Part shown: one piece after another, positions 31,634 through 40,274 of the stretch | How positions within the stretch are numbered: position 1 is the first letter of the stretch | Layout of the letters: each line of letters starts with the position of its first letter | Translations under genes and position numbers: made by a program | Assembly: GCA_031409495.1 (NCBI GenBank) | Contig: JANNXI010000107.1 | Span: 1 to 64,000, forward strand | DNA: 64,000 nucleotides | Origin: JANMDR01 sp031409495 | GTDB taxonomy: Bacteria > Pseudomonadota > Gammaproteobacteria > Burkholderiales > Usitatibacteraceae | Direction of reading: 5' to 3' | Notes under the pieces: model-generated | Told to the model about the DNA's origin: nothing | Database searches by the model: none | Seen by the model: only the letters and a program-made list of their open reading frames with translations

Positions 31634-32274
31634 CTGCGCCAGAAGCCATAAAAAGTAAGGGCGAAATTACCCGCGCTATTATTCTGCAAGCAGCACTGCA
31701 ACAGGCCAGCGTATCGGGTTTTGAATCGCTTACCATCGGCACCTTGGCCGAGCAAACTGGATTATCTAAGAGTGGGCTATTCGCGCATTTTGGCTCGAAA
31801 GAAGATTTGCAATTAGCAGCGCTGGATGAATCCGTGGCGCGTTTTAACCGGCTGGCGTTTATACCCGCTTTGAGCGCACCGCGCGGTTTACCGCGCATGC
31901 GTGCCTTAATTGAAAACTGGCTTACTTGGACTGAAAAAGCTGAGCTAGCCACCTGCCCACTGATGGCTGCAAGCGCTGAGTTTGATCGTCGCGATGGTGC
32001 TGTGCGTGACGCCGTTGAGCGGCACTTGCGACGCTTGAACATCGAATGCATGAAAATGATCGACATGGCCAAACAAACCGGTGATTTTGCTGAAGATATC
32101 GACACCGAACAGTTTGCGTTTGAGTTATTTGGTATCGTCGCCTCCTGCAATCAGGCGCGCAATTTGTTCCGCGATAAGTTAGCCACCCAGCGCGCGCAAA
32201 TTGCATTTGAGCGGCTCGTCGCTTCCGCTTGTAACCCCCAAAAAGCTGCAAAGATTAAAACCCAAAAGGTTTGA
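31630..32274 (+). CDS. TetR/AcrR-family transcriptional regulator
   Basis: A 214-residue repressor. Residues 10-55 form the HTH: TRAIILQAALQQASVSGFES, then LTIGTLAEQTGLSKSGLFAHFGSKEDLQLA. The all-helical C-terminal ligand domain contains LATCPLMAASAEFDRRDGAV, like the regulators of the YcdC/ComR type. It is cotranscribed with the thioesterase it probably controls through the operator at 31116-31137. An acyl-CoA or fatty-acid inducer would fit, but that is inference. Confidence 0.88.
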   Translation: MTAPEAIKSKGEITRAIILQAALQQASVSGFESLTIGTLAEQTGLSKSGLFAHFGSKEDLQLAALDESVARFNRLAFIPALSAPRGLPRMRALIENWLTWTEKAELATCPLMAASAEFDRRDGAVRDAVERHLRRLNIECMKMIDMAKQTGDFAEDIDTEQFAFELFGIVASCNQARNLFRDKLATQRAQIAFERLVASACNPQKAAKIKTQKV

Positions 32275-32304
32275 TTTAAGCCATTCCAACCCAAGGAGCA
32301 AGAA

Positions 32305-33339
32305 ATGCTTAATCCCTACATTCCAACGAATACAAATAGCACGATTGTGCTATTAAATGACGCGCTAGAAACTGCTTGGAAACGCTCTAAATACGGGCTT
32401 CTTCAGGAATCCAATCGTGGCCGCTGGCTTGCTGTACGGGCTGCGTCCACCGTTGCTCCACAGTTTGTACTAAAGCGTGCCAGCGCCCTGTTTATCAAGC
32501 CGCAACGCTACGCAGCACCCGCACCTGAACAACGGGTGCTGGCTACTGGCGCTGCATTTTCGGTACCCAGTACGTATAAAAACGGCACTGCCAACATCGC
32601 CGCATGGCGCTTTGGTGCTGTCGATGCGCCCGCCATTATTTGTAGCCACGGTTGGAGTGGTCGCGGTGGCCAGTTCCGCGCATTTGTTGAGCCCTTGTGC
32701 GCAGCGGGTTATCAAGTCATCTTGTTCGACCATTTGGGTCATGGCCAAAGCACAGGTAAAAGCGCCACGTTGGTTGATTTTTGGCTTGGCTTAGAGTCCG
32801 TCTGGGCGCACCTTGAAGCACAACAAATACCAGTGGCAGGACTGCTCGGCCATTCGCTTGGTGGCGCAGCCGTGGCAAGCAGCTTGCGCCGAAGTTTAAG
32901 CAAAAATAGCAAGCGCGCTTCCGCGCCAAAAGCTATTCTCATCGCCCCGCCCAATTCACTCATTGGCTTTTCCAAATGGTTCAAGCGCTTCACCGGAATT
33001 AGTGAGCCAGTACGCGCTGCGATGCAGTGGCGTTTTGAGCAAAAAACAGGCGTGAAGTGGCAAGAATTTGAGCTACCCCAATCGGTAAACACCATCAAAG
33101 CGCAAGCGTTAATTATTCACGACGCCAATGATGACGCCACATCGCAAGCCGGTGGTTTGGCCATCGCTGTAAATTGGCCTAAGGCACAATTTTTAGGCAC
33201 CGAAGGGCTAGGGCATTTGCGCGTGTTACGCAACAAAGCGGTGTTACAAGCGTGCGTAGATTTTTTTGATGGCACTGTTGAGTTCTCCACGCCACACGCA
33301 CACCAATTTGCGGCTACGGTACCTGCACCCTTGTACTAA
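32305..33339 (+). CDS. Alpha/beta hydrolase
   Basis: A 344-residue serine hydrolase. The oxyanion segment ICSHGWSGRGGQFRAFVEPL, the nucleophile elbow GHSLGG (Ser184), the acid region ALIIHDANDDATS and the late GLGHLRVL histidine mark the fold. AAGGAGC precedes the ATG. A dispersed palindrome at 32374-32407 lies within the N-terminal part and is translated as WKRSKYGLLQ. It lies 30 bases after tetR, perhaps in the same operon, and another palindrome follows the stop. Confidence 0.87.
   Translation: MLNPYIPTNTNSTIVLLNDALETAWKRSKYGLLQESNRGRWLAVRAASTVAPQFVLKRASALFIKPQRYAAPAPEQRVLATGAAFSVPSTYKNGTANIAAWRFGAVDAPAIICSHGWSGRGGQFRAFVEPLCAAGYQVILFDHLGHGQSTGKSATLVDFWLGLESVWAHLEAQQIPVAGLLGHSLGGAAVASSLRRSLSKNSKRASAPKAILIAPPNSLIGFSKWFKRFTGISEPVRAAMQWRFEQKTGVKWQEFELPQSVNTIKAQALIIHDANDDATSQAGGLAIAVNWPKAQFLGTEGLGHLRVLRNKAVLQACVDFFDGTVEFSTPHAHQFAATVPAPLY
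32374..32407. repeat. Dispersed palindrome, copy 9 (inside the alpha/beta hydrolase gene)
   Basis: The sequence GCTTGGAAACGCTCTAAA is a degenerate left arm and CGGGCTTCTTCAGG a good right arm. It is read in a frame one base off from that used in copies 2, 5, 7 and 8. Confidence 0.65.
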
Positions 33340-33344
33340 AGTCC

Positions 33345-33375
33345 CTGTAGATGCCCTAATTTCGGGCATCTACAG
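33345..33375. repeat. Dispersed palindrome, copy 10 (after the hydrolase)
   Basis: CTGTAGATGCCC (33345-33356) and GGGCATCTACAG (33364-33375) are perfect 12-base arms. GTAG/CTAC replaces GAAG/CTTC in both arms, a compensated change. It sits between two convergent genes, 5 bases after the hydrolase stop. Confidence 0.9.
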
Positions 33376-33385
33376 ATAGTATCCG

Positions 33386-34108
33386 TCACCACAAAAACGC
33401 GAAAATCAATCCATTCATGCTGAAATTAAACGCCGCATGTGACGCCATCGCCGTATAAAGGGAACCGCTGCGGCGTTTAAGCCATGCAAATAAATACGCA
33501 ACGCTAAACATTAGCGCCACCCAAATAGCGCCTGATACTGGCAGCAAAGTAAGCCCAGCCGCAGTGGCTATAATGCCGTGATGGCAAAGGTGCACCAGCC
33601 CGAATGCACTGCATTCGATAAAGGTGCTGGCATTGTTGCTCAAGCGTTCTTCCAACGCGCGCTGCAGCAGCCCTCTAAAAAACAACTCCTCGCCAATCGG
33701 GCTAAAAATTAAAGCAGGCAGCGTAAAAATCAAGTGCAGTTTCCACATCGGAAAACCATCTGTTTTCATCGTGCCACGATAGTTATTGGCAATGCTGATA
33801 AACCAGTTATCCGTGCTCGTGGCAAATAACGCCACACCTAACAAAAAACACACCGCCGCAGCCGCAGCGCCCAACGTTATCGCCAGCAAATAGCAACTTT
33901 GCGTGGGCTTTTGTAAGCCAATTTGTGTGCGCCCAGAACGGCTCAATAGCAGCCAGGGCATCGCCGTCATCAGCATAAAACTTAACGGCAACACCCAGCG
34001 CCACGCCATACCGCCAAACATGCCAATAAAGCGCAGAACGGCAAATACGCCGATTAGTGCAATCACGATAACCAGCAGCACCTTTGCGGGTGCAAATTTA
34101 GCCCACAT
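33386..34108 (-). CDS. CPBP-family intramembrane metalloprotease
   Basis: A 240-residue polytopic membrane protein of the CPBP (CAAX protease / bacteriocin-processing) family. The catalytic motifs are visible in order: EELFFRGLLQRAL (EExxxR), FGLVHLCHHG (Hxx(x)H) and SHAAFNFSMN (HxxxN). About six to eight hydrophobic segments surround them. The family cleaves prenylated proteins or processes bacteriocins; the substrate here is unknown. It is convergent with the hydrolase. Confidence 0.88.
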   Translation of the reverse strand: MWAKFAPAKVLLVIVIALIGVFAVLRFIGMFGGMAWRWVLPLSFMLMTAMPWLLLSRSGRTQIGLQKPTQSCYLLAITLGAAAAAVCFLLGVALFATSTDNWFISIANNYRGTMKTDGFPMWKLHLIFTLPALIFSPIGEELFFRGLLQRALEERLSNNASTFIECSAFGLVHLCHHGIIATAAGLTLLPVSGAIWVALMFSVAYLFAWLKRRSGSLYTAMASHAAFNFSMNGLIFAFLW

Positions 34109-34310
34109 AAAGCCTCGCGTTCTTTAATTGTTGATTAACATGCATCCAACTGCGTGAAATTGCCGTCACGCTCAAGCTTACCAAACTTAGGCGATGATGA
34201 ACTTGCCCCGTCTTGGGCGCAGGATGCGTTAAAATAGCATTGCGGCGTCAATTACGTTGGTCTCCACGCAACGCCTGCGCGACTTCTTCTTCAACTTTGG
34301 ACAATTCACC

Positions 34311-35324
34311 ATGACAATTCGCATCGCTATCAACGGCTATGGCCGCATTGGCCGCAACATTTTGCGCGCCCACTATGAAGGCAACAAAAAGCACGACATT
34401 CAAATTGTGGCCATTAACGATTTAGGCAACGCTGAGTCCAATGCGCATTTAACCCGCTACGACACCGCCCACGGTAAATTTCCCGGCACGGTGACTGTTG
34501 AGGGCGACACCATGGTAGTCAATGGCGACAACATTAAAGTGTTTGCCCAGCGTGATCCAGCCCTGATTCCGTGGGGCGAATTAAACGTCGACGTAGTCCT
34601 TGAATGCACTGGTTTTTTCACGACTAAAGAAAAAGCCTCGGCTCACATAAAAGGTGGCGCCAAGAAAGTTATTATTTCGGCACCGGGCGGTAAAGATGTT
34701 GACGCCACCATCGTATACGGCGTGAACCACGGCGTGCTCAAAGCGACAGATACCGTTATTTCAAACGCCAGCTGTACGACTAATTGCTTGGCCCCGTTAG
34801 TCGCACCTTTGCACAAAGAAATTGGCCTGCTAAATGGCTTGATGACAACCGTCCATGCTTACACCAATGATCAAGTGTTGACTGATGTAATGCACGAAGA
34901 TTTACGTCGCGCAAGGTCGGCTCCCGCCAGCATGATTCCAACTAAAACCGGTGCTGCCACGGCAGTAGGTTTAGTGTTGCCTGAGCTTAACGGCAAGCTG
35001 GATGGCTATGCTATTCGCGTACCGACCATTAATGTTTCTATCGTTGATTTATCGTTTGTTGCGGCGCGCGACACCACGGTAGAAGAAGTGAACGCGATCA
35101 TGAAGGCGGCGTCTGACAAGCCAGAAATGAAAGGCATCCTAGGTTACAACGTTGCGCCGTTGGTGAGTATTGATTTTAACCACGATAGTCATTCATCCAC
35201 CTTCGACGCCACGCTAACTAAAGTATCGGGCCGCTTGGTAAAAGTCTCAAGCTGGTATGACAACGAGTGGGGCTTTAGCAACCGGATGTTGGATACCACT
35301 ACTGCGCTAATGGCAGCGAAGTAG
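34311..35324 (+). CDS. gap: Glyceraldehyde-3-phosphate dehydrogenase
   Basis: Interconverts glyceraldehyde-3-phosphate and 1,3-bisphosphoglycerate with NAD(P). The 337-residue product starts MTIRIAINGYGRIGRNIL, has the catalytic cysteine in SNASCTTNCLAPL and the substrate segment RRARSAPASMIPTKTGAA. An earlier ATG or GTG-type start at 34257 adds 18 residues outside the family, so 34311 is used. pgk, pyk and fba follow on the same strand. Confidence 0.97.
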   Translation: MTIRIAINGYGRIGRNILRAHYEGNKKHDIQIVAINDLGNAESNAHLTRYDTAHGKFPGTVTVEGDTMVVNGDNIKVFAQRDPALIPWGELNVDVVLECTGFFTTKEKASAHIKGGAKKVIISAPGGKDVDATIVYGVNHGVLKATDTVISNASCTTNCLAPLVAPLHKEIGLLNGLMTTVHAYTNDQVLTDVMHEDLRRARSAPASMIPTKTGAATAVGLVLPELNGKLDGYAIRVPTINVSIVDLSFVAARDTTVEEVNAIMKAASDKPEMKGILGYNVAPLVSIDFNHDSHSSTFDATLTKVSGRLVKVSSWYDNEWGFSNRMLDTTTALMAAK

Positions 35325-35342
35325 GTTTAATCCGCCAAATGA

Positions 35343-35379
35343 TGCCTGAAGATGCCCGAAATAAGCGCACCTTCAGGCA
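35343..35379. repeat. Dispersed palindrome, copy 11 (gap-pgk)
   Basis: TGCCTGAAGATGCCC has a right arm CACCTTCAGGCA; the inner GGG of the right arm has been lost. It lies in the 85-base gap-pgk spacer, 31 bases before the pgk start codon, so it would be transcribed if the genes share a message. Confidence 0.88.
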
Positions 35380-35409
35380 TTTAGTATGTTCAATCAATTA
35401 AGGCAACCC

Positions 35410-36588
35410 ATGAAGTTTTTGCGTCTAACCGATCTACCGCTCGCCAATAAACGCGTATTTATCCGCGCTGATCTAAACGTGCCGCAGGATGCGGATGGCG
35501 AAATTACTGATGACACCCGCATTCGCGCGTCCATGCCCGCTATCGTCCACGCGCTAAAAGCCGGCGCAGCGGTGATGGTGACATCCCATCTAGGCCGCCC
35601 AACTGAAGGCACAATTACTAAAGCCGATTCATTGCAGCCGATTGCCGACCGAATGGAAGATTTGCTTGGCCGCAAGGTGGTGGTAAAACAAAACTGGGTT
35701 GACGGCGTGGATGTTAATTTTGGCGAAGTGGTGTTGCTCGAAAATTGTCGCACTAATGTGGGTGAAAAGGCCAATAGTGATGAGCTCGCTAAAAAAATGG
35801 CAGCGCTCTGCGATGTGTACGCTAATGATGCGTTTGGCACCGCGCACCGTGCGGAGGCAACTACCCACGGCATCGCCAAGTACGCAAAAATTGCATGTGC
35901 TGGGCCGTTACTGGCAGCTGAATTAGATGCCTTGGCTGCAGCACTAGCATCGCCAAAACGGCCACTGGTAGCCATTGTTGCAGGTTCTAAGGTGTCTACC
36001 AAGCTCACTATTTTGAAGTCGCTCGCGGGTAAGGTGGATAAGCTAATTGTTGGCGGCGGTATTGCCAATACATTTTTACTAGCCAAGGGTTATCCCATCG
36101 GCAAATCCCTAGCTGAGCCCTCCTTAGTTGAAGAAGCCAAAGAAATTATCGCGATGATGAACGCACGCGGCGCGGCAGTGCCAATTCCAACGGACGTGGT
36201 GTGCGCCAAAGCTTTTGCAGCTGATGCGATAGCCACCACAAAAACCGTAAGCCAAGTGCTCGAGGACGACATGATTTTTGATGTGGGGCCAGATACCGCA
36301 AAGCATTTAGCGCATATTTTAAATGGCGCTGGCACCATTGTGTGGAATGGCCCCGTTGGTGTGTTTGAGTTTGATCAATTTGGTGGCGGCACCAAGGCCG
36401 TAGCCGATGCAGTCGCCCATTCTGCAGCTTTCTCCATCGCTGGCGGCGGTGACACCTTGGCGGCTATTTCGAAGTATCACATCGCAGATAATGTCAGTTA
36501 TATTTCAACTGGCGGCGGTGCGTTTTTAGAGTTTTTAGAAGGCAAAGTATTGCCTGCTGTGGAAATTTTAGAAAGCCGCGCCAAGTAA
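35410..36588 (+). CDS. pgk: Phosphoglycerate kinase
   Basis: Converts 1,3-bisphosphoglycerate plus ADP to 3-phosphoglycerate and ATP. The 392-residue product has KRVFIRADLNVP near the start, VMVTSHLGRPTEG, FDVGPDTAKHL and the nucleotide-binding GGGDTLAAISKY close to the C-terminus. The ATG at 35410 follows AAGG; the frame upstream to 35386 is unsupported. It lies between gap and pyk in a glycolytic/Calvin cluster. Confidence 0.97.
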   Translation: MKFLRLTDLPLANKRVFIRADLNVPQDADGEITDDTRIRASMPAIVHALKAGAAVMVTSHLGRPTEGTITKADSLQPIADRMEDLLGRKVVVKQNWVDGVDVNFGEVVLLENCRTNVGEKANSDELAKKMAALCDVYANDAFGTAHRAEATTHGIAKYAKIACAGPLLAAELDALAAALASPKRPLVAIVAGSKVSTKLTILKSLAGKVDKLIVGGGIANTFLLAKGYPIGKSLAEPSLVEEAKEIIAMMNARGAAVPIPTDVVCAKAFAADAIATTKTVSQVLEDDMIFDVGPDTAKHLAHILNGAGTIVWNGPVGVFEFDQFGGGTKAVADAVAHSAAFSIAGGGDTLAAISKYHIADNVSYISTGGGAFLEFLEGKVLPAVEILESRAK

Positions 36589-36628
36589 TAAGGCCGTACT
36601 ATTTTCAATTCAGAATTTAAGGAAATGC

Positions 36629-38065
36629 ATGCGCGCCACCAAAATTGTAGCTACGCTCGGCCCATCTTCTACCTCACCAGAAATGTTGGAGAAGCTTATT
36701 CTTGCTGGTGTTGACGTTGTGCGCATGAATTTTTCGCACGGAAAAGCGCAAGATCATATTGATCGCGCGAATACCGTCCGTGCCATCGCAAAAAAAGCTG
36801 GCCGCAGCGTGGCTATTTTGGCAGACCTGCAAGGCCCAAAAATTCGCGTAGGTAAATTTACCGACGGTAAGATCACGCTTAAAAATGGCGACATCTTTAC
36901 CCTAGACGCAGCCTGTGAGCTAGGCACCCAAACTGTAGTCGGTATTGACTATAAGGAGCTTGCGCAAGACGTAAAAGCGGGCGACGTATTGTTGCTAAAT
37001 GATGGCTTGCTGGTGTTTGATATTCGCCACGTGCGGGGCACAAAAATTGAATGCGTGGTGCGTGTAGGCGGTGTGCTCTCCAACAATAAAGGCATCAACC
37101 GTCAGGGCGGGGGATTAACCGCGCCACCGCTTACCGCCAAAGATATGGACGATATTAAAACCGCCGTTGCCATAAAGGCTGACTTCCTGGCGGTGTCGTT
37201 CCCCAAAAGCGGGGCTGATATGTATATGGCGCGCGAGCTCATGCGCGCAGCCGGCGGCAAGGCGATGCTAATTGCGAAAATTGAGCGCTCCGAAGCGGTA
37301 ACCCCAGAAGCGTTGGAAGACATCATGAAAGCCTGCGACGGTATCATGGTAGCCCGTGGTGATTTAGCGGTAGAGGTGGGCGATGCGGCAGTACCCGCGC
37401 TGCAAAAGCGCATGATTCGCATGGCGCGCGAGATGAATAAGCTCACTATCACCGCAACGCAAATGATGGAGTCGATGATTTCCTCGCCTATCCCCACTAG
37501 AGCCGAAGTAAGCGACGTTGCTAATGCGGTATTGGATGGGACGGACGCCGTCATGCTCTCGGCTGAATCAGCTTCTGGCTCCTATCCGGTAGAAGCGGTT
37601 GAGGCCATGGTGCGTGTGTGTAAGGCTGCTGAACGCAGTATCGACGCGCGTCTTGACCGCGAATTTTTAAACCGCACCTTCGCCCGCGTGGATCAATCCA
37701 TTGCGATGGCGGCGCTGTTTACCGCGCACCATTTGCGGGTCAAGTGCATCGCATCGTTAACGCAATCAGGTTCTACCGCATTGTGGATGTCGCGGTTAAA
37801 TTCGGGTGTGCCAATTTATGCGTTAACGCCAGAATTAGCAACTCTCACCAAGTGTGCCTTAATGCGTGATGTACGGCCGTTTGTGCTCGACTACGAAGGC
37901 CATGATCGCGAAAAGCTATTGAACGATGCGGAGCAAGTTTTACTTGCCAATAAAGTAGTGGAAATTGGTGATTTAGTGGTGCTAACCATGGGCGAACCGA
38001 TCGGCCAATCTGGCGGTACTAACACGATGAAAATTTTGAAGGTTGGCGAAAACCGCCGCGCTTAG
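36629..38065 (+). CDS. pyk: Pyruvate kinase
   Basis: Transfers phosphate from phosphoenolpyruvate to ADP. The 478-residue product has MRATKIVATLGPSSTSPEML, VVRMNFSHGKAQDH, LADLQGPKIRVGKF, the catalytic MLIAKIERSEAV and GIMVARGDLAVEVG, and ITATQMMESMI. The stop codon TAG (38063-38065) lies inside a partial dispersed palindrome, so the last residue or two may have been altered by that element. fba follows 59 bases later. Confidence 0.96.
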   Translation: MRATKIVATLGPSSTSPEMLEKLILAGVDVVRMNFSHGKAQDHIDRANTVRAIAKKAGRSVAILADLQGPKIRVGKFTDGKITLKNGDIFTLDAACELGTQTVVGIDYKELAQDVKAGDVLLLNDGLLVFDIRHVRGTKIECVVRVGGVLSNNKGINRQGGGLTAPPLTAKDMDDIKTAVAIKADFLAVSFPKSGADMYMARELMRAAGGKAMLIAKIERSEAVTPEALEDIMKACDGIMVARGDLAVEVGDAAVPALQKRMIRMAREMNKLTITATQMMESMISSPIPTRAEVSDVANAVLDGTDAVMLSAESASGSYPVEAVEAMVRVCKAAERSIDARLDREFLNRTFARVDQSIAMAALFTAHHLRVKCIASLTQSGSTALWMSRLNSGVPIYALTPELATLTKCALMRDVRPFVLDYEGHDREKLLNDAEQVLLANKVVEIGDLVVLTMGEPIGQSGGTNTMKILKVGENRRA

Positions 38066-38076
38066 GGCGTCTTCAG
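38061..38076. repeat. Dispersed palindrome, copy 12 (half element, pyk stop)
   Basis: CTTAGGGCGTCTTCAG matches the centre and right arm of the family. The left arm is absent and the TAG inside it ends pyk. This is the same half seen in copy 3 after tkt. Confidence 0.75.
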
Positions 38077-38124
38077 TCATATCGCATTTCAATACTCGAC
38101 TTTAACTTAAACAAAGGAATCCCC

Positions 38125-39189
38125 ATGCCATTAGTTTCCCTACGCCAATTGTTAGACCACGCCGCTGAAAACAACTACGGCCTACCCGCTTTTAACGTCA
38201 ATAATTTAGAGCAAGTGCAAGCCATCATGGAAGCCGCGCACGAAACCAATAGCCCCGTGGTGATGCAGGCTTCTGCTGGCGCGCGTAAGTACGCGGGCGA
38301 AACGTTTCTTAAATACTTAATTCAAGCAGCGGTGGATTCCTATCCACACATTCCCGTGGTCATGCATCAAGACCACGGCCAATCGCCCGCCATTTGCGAT
38401 TCCGCCATGAAATTAGGCTTCTCGAGCGTGATGATGGACGGTTCCTTGGAAGCCGACGGCAAAACAGTAGCGAGCTATGAATACAACGTGGACGTCACCC
38501 GTCAAGTGGTACAAGCTGCCCATGCGCAGGGCGTTTCGGTTGAAGGCGAACTAGGTTGTTTAGGTTCGCTCGAAACCATGATGGGCGACAAAGAAGACGG
38601 TCACGGCGCTGATGGCAAGATGACCCGCGAGCAATTGCTTACTGACCCTGACCAAGCGGCGGATTTCATTTCTCTTACCAAAGCCGACGCGTTGGCAATC
38701 GCCATTGGTACATCGCATGGCGCCTATAAATTTACCCGTAAGCCTACCGGCGATATCCTCGCAATCGACCGTATTAAGGCCATCCACGCGCGTTTGCCTA
38801 ATACCCACTTAGTGATGCACGGTTCGTCATCGGTGCCGCAAGATTTGTTAGAAATTATTCGTCAAAACGGTGGTGAGATGAAGCAAACCTTTGGCGTGCC
38901 GGTTGAAGAAATTCAAGAAGGCATCAAACACGGTGTGCGTAAAATTAATATCGACACCGATATTCGCCTTGCGATGACAGCCGCTATCCGTAAGTTTATG
39001 AACGAAAACAAAGGTCATTTTGATCCGCGTGATTATCTTAAACCAGCCCGTGCCGCCGCGAAAGCGATTTGCTTAGAGCGCTATGTGCAATTTGGTTGCG
39101 CCGGACAAGCTTCAAAAATTACGCCGATGAGTTTAAGTGTAATGGCAGGGCACTACGCATCAGGTTCATTGAACCCAATCGTTCGCTAA
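38125..39189 (+). CDS. fba: Fructose-bisphosphate aldolase, class II
   Basis: Zinc-dependent aldolase joining or splitting fructose-1,6-bisphosphate (and sedoheptulose bisphosphate in Calvin-type enzymes). At 354 residues it belongs to the longer class II group. Zinc ligands appear in VMHQDHGQSPAICD and GTSHGAYKF and LVMHGSSSVPQDLL. A ribosome binding site AAAGGAA precedes the ATG. The pyk-fba order is the usual betaproteobacterial one. Confidence 0.96.
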   Translation: MPLVSLRQLLDHAAENNYGLPAFNVNNLEQVQAIMEAAHETNSPVVMQASAGARKYAGETFLKYLIQAAVDSYPHIPVVMHQDHGQSPAICDSAMKLGFSSVMMDGSLEADGKTVASYEYNVDVTRQVVQAAHAQGVSVEGELGCLGSLETMMGDKEDGHGADGKMTREQLLTDPDQAADFISLTKADALAIAIGTSHGAYKFTRKPTGDILAIDRIKAIHARLPNTHLVMHGSSSVPQDLLEIIRQNGGEMKQTFGVPVEEIQEGIKHGVRKINIDTDIRLAMTAAIRKFMNENKGHFDPRDYLKPARAAAKAICLERYVQFGCAGQASKITPMSLSVMAGHYASGSLNPIVR

Positions 39190-39194
39190 GTTAG

Positions 39195-40271
39195 ATGTCT
39201 GCATCAGGTAGCAGCACGCATTGCCGCAATTGTGGAACATTTTTAGGCGAGCCCGCCGGAAATTTTTGCCCCAATTGCGGCCAAGATACGCTCAACCATC
39301 CGCCATCGTTTTGGGAATTTATTCACGAATTTATTACCCATTACGTGGCGCTGGAAGGCAAGTTGTGGAAAACGTTGGTGCTGCTATTTTTTAAGCCGGC
39401 ACAACTCACGCGTGAATATCGAGAAGGCCGTAAACAGCGCTATATCTCGCCATTACGGCTTTACATCACCGCGAGCTTTTTGTTTTTTTTAGTGTTTAAA
39501 TTGTTGGATTTTGGAGGCTTTTCATCCGGAGATGCAGTTGTAGTCAGCTTCATGCCGCCTCCATCGCCCCCAACACTCGCCACCGAAAAAGTCGACAAAC
39601 CCGCGTTCAGTATTCAGTTTGGTGGGGACGGTGTGAATGCGAAGTCGAATGAAAAAATAGCGGCCGCCGTTGCTTCGGCGCAGCAAGTACAATCTGCGGC
39701 TGCGCAAAAAGGGCAATCCGCCGATAAGGATGAAACCTATCCCACCGGCATGCCTGACCCAGTTGGTGTTGCAGTTGATGAATGGAAAAAAACGGGTAGC
39801 TTTAATTTGGGCTGCGATCGCTGGGAGACACCCACGTCGTGCGCGTGGCTTGAGAAGCGACTAAAGAGGAAGTATGAAGGTAAAACCGACGAGCAAATGT
39901 GGTCTACCGTTAAGCTAGGCTTGGCCGCCAACGTGCCTTACGCAATATTTTTAGCGCTCCCGTTTTTTGCGATGTTCACTAAGCTACTTTATGTGCGGCG
40001 CGGCTACTATTTTGGCGAGCATTTTGTATACGCCTTGCATATTCATGCGTTTACCTTTTTTGTAATGCTGCTGATGATGTTAGCCGCTTCAACAACGGTT
40101 TTTGCAATTTTCGCGTCCCTTGCATCGCTATATTATTTTATTGGCTTGCACCGATTTTTTGGTGGTCGTTGGTGGATGAATGCCTTGCGTTATTTCGTTT
40201 TGGCATTTTTGTACCTTTCGTTTTTGTTCATTGTTGCCGCAGTTTTACTACTTGTCGTTTTTATAGGTTAA
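39195..40271 (+). CDS. DUF3667 membrane protein with N-terminal zinc ribbon
   Basis: A 358-residue protein. The N-terminus (HCRNCGTFLGEPAGNFCPNCGQ) holds two CxxC pairs, a zinc ribbon typical of DUF3667. The segment following it, HYVALEGKLWKTLVLLFFKPAQLTREYREGRKQRYISPLRLYI, is the family signature. A hydrophobic helix near residue 100 is followed by about 130 polar residues, then four more helices (VPYAIFLALPFFAMFTKLLY onward). The function is unknown. It starts 5 bases after fba and ends 3 bases before purC, so it is embedded in the operon. Confidence 0.85.
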   Translation: MSASGSSTHCRNCGTFLGEPAGNFCPNCGQDTLNHPPSFWEFIHEFITHYVALEGKLWKTLVLLFFKPAQLTREYREGRKQRYISPLRLYITASFLFFLVFKLLDFGGFSSGDAVVVSFMPPPSPPTLATEKVDKPAFSIQFGGDGVNAKSNEKIAAAVASAQQVQSAAAQKGQSADKDETYPTGMPDPVGVAVDEWKKTGSFNLGCDRWETPTSCAWLEKRLKRKYEGKTDEQMWSTVKLGLAANVPYAIFLALPFFAMFTKLLYVRRGYYFGEHFVYALHIHAFTFFVMLLMMLAASTTVFAIFASLASLYYFIGLHRFFGGRWWMNALRYFVLAFLYLSFLFIVAAVLLLVVFIG

Positions 40272-40274
40272 ACC

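Noticed and set aside
35394..36086. 230-residue minus-strand frame opposite pgk
   Set aside because: A shadow of the pgk coding frame with biased Ser/Ala composition and no recognisable domain.
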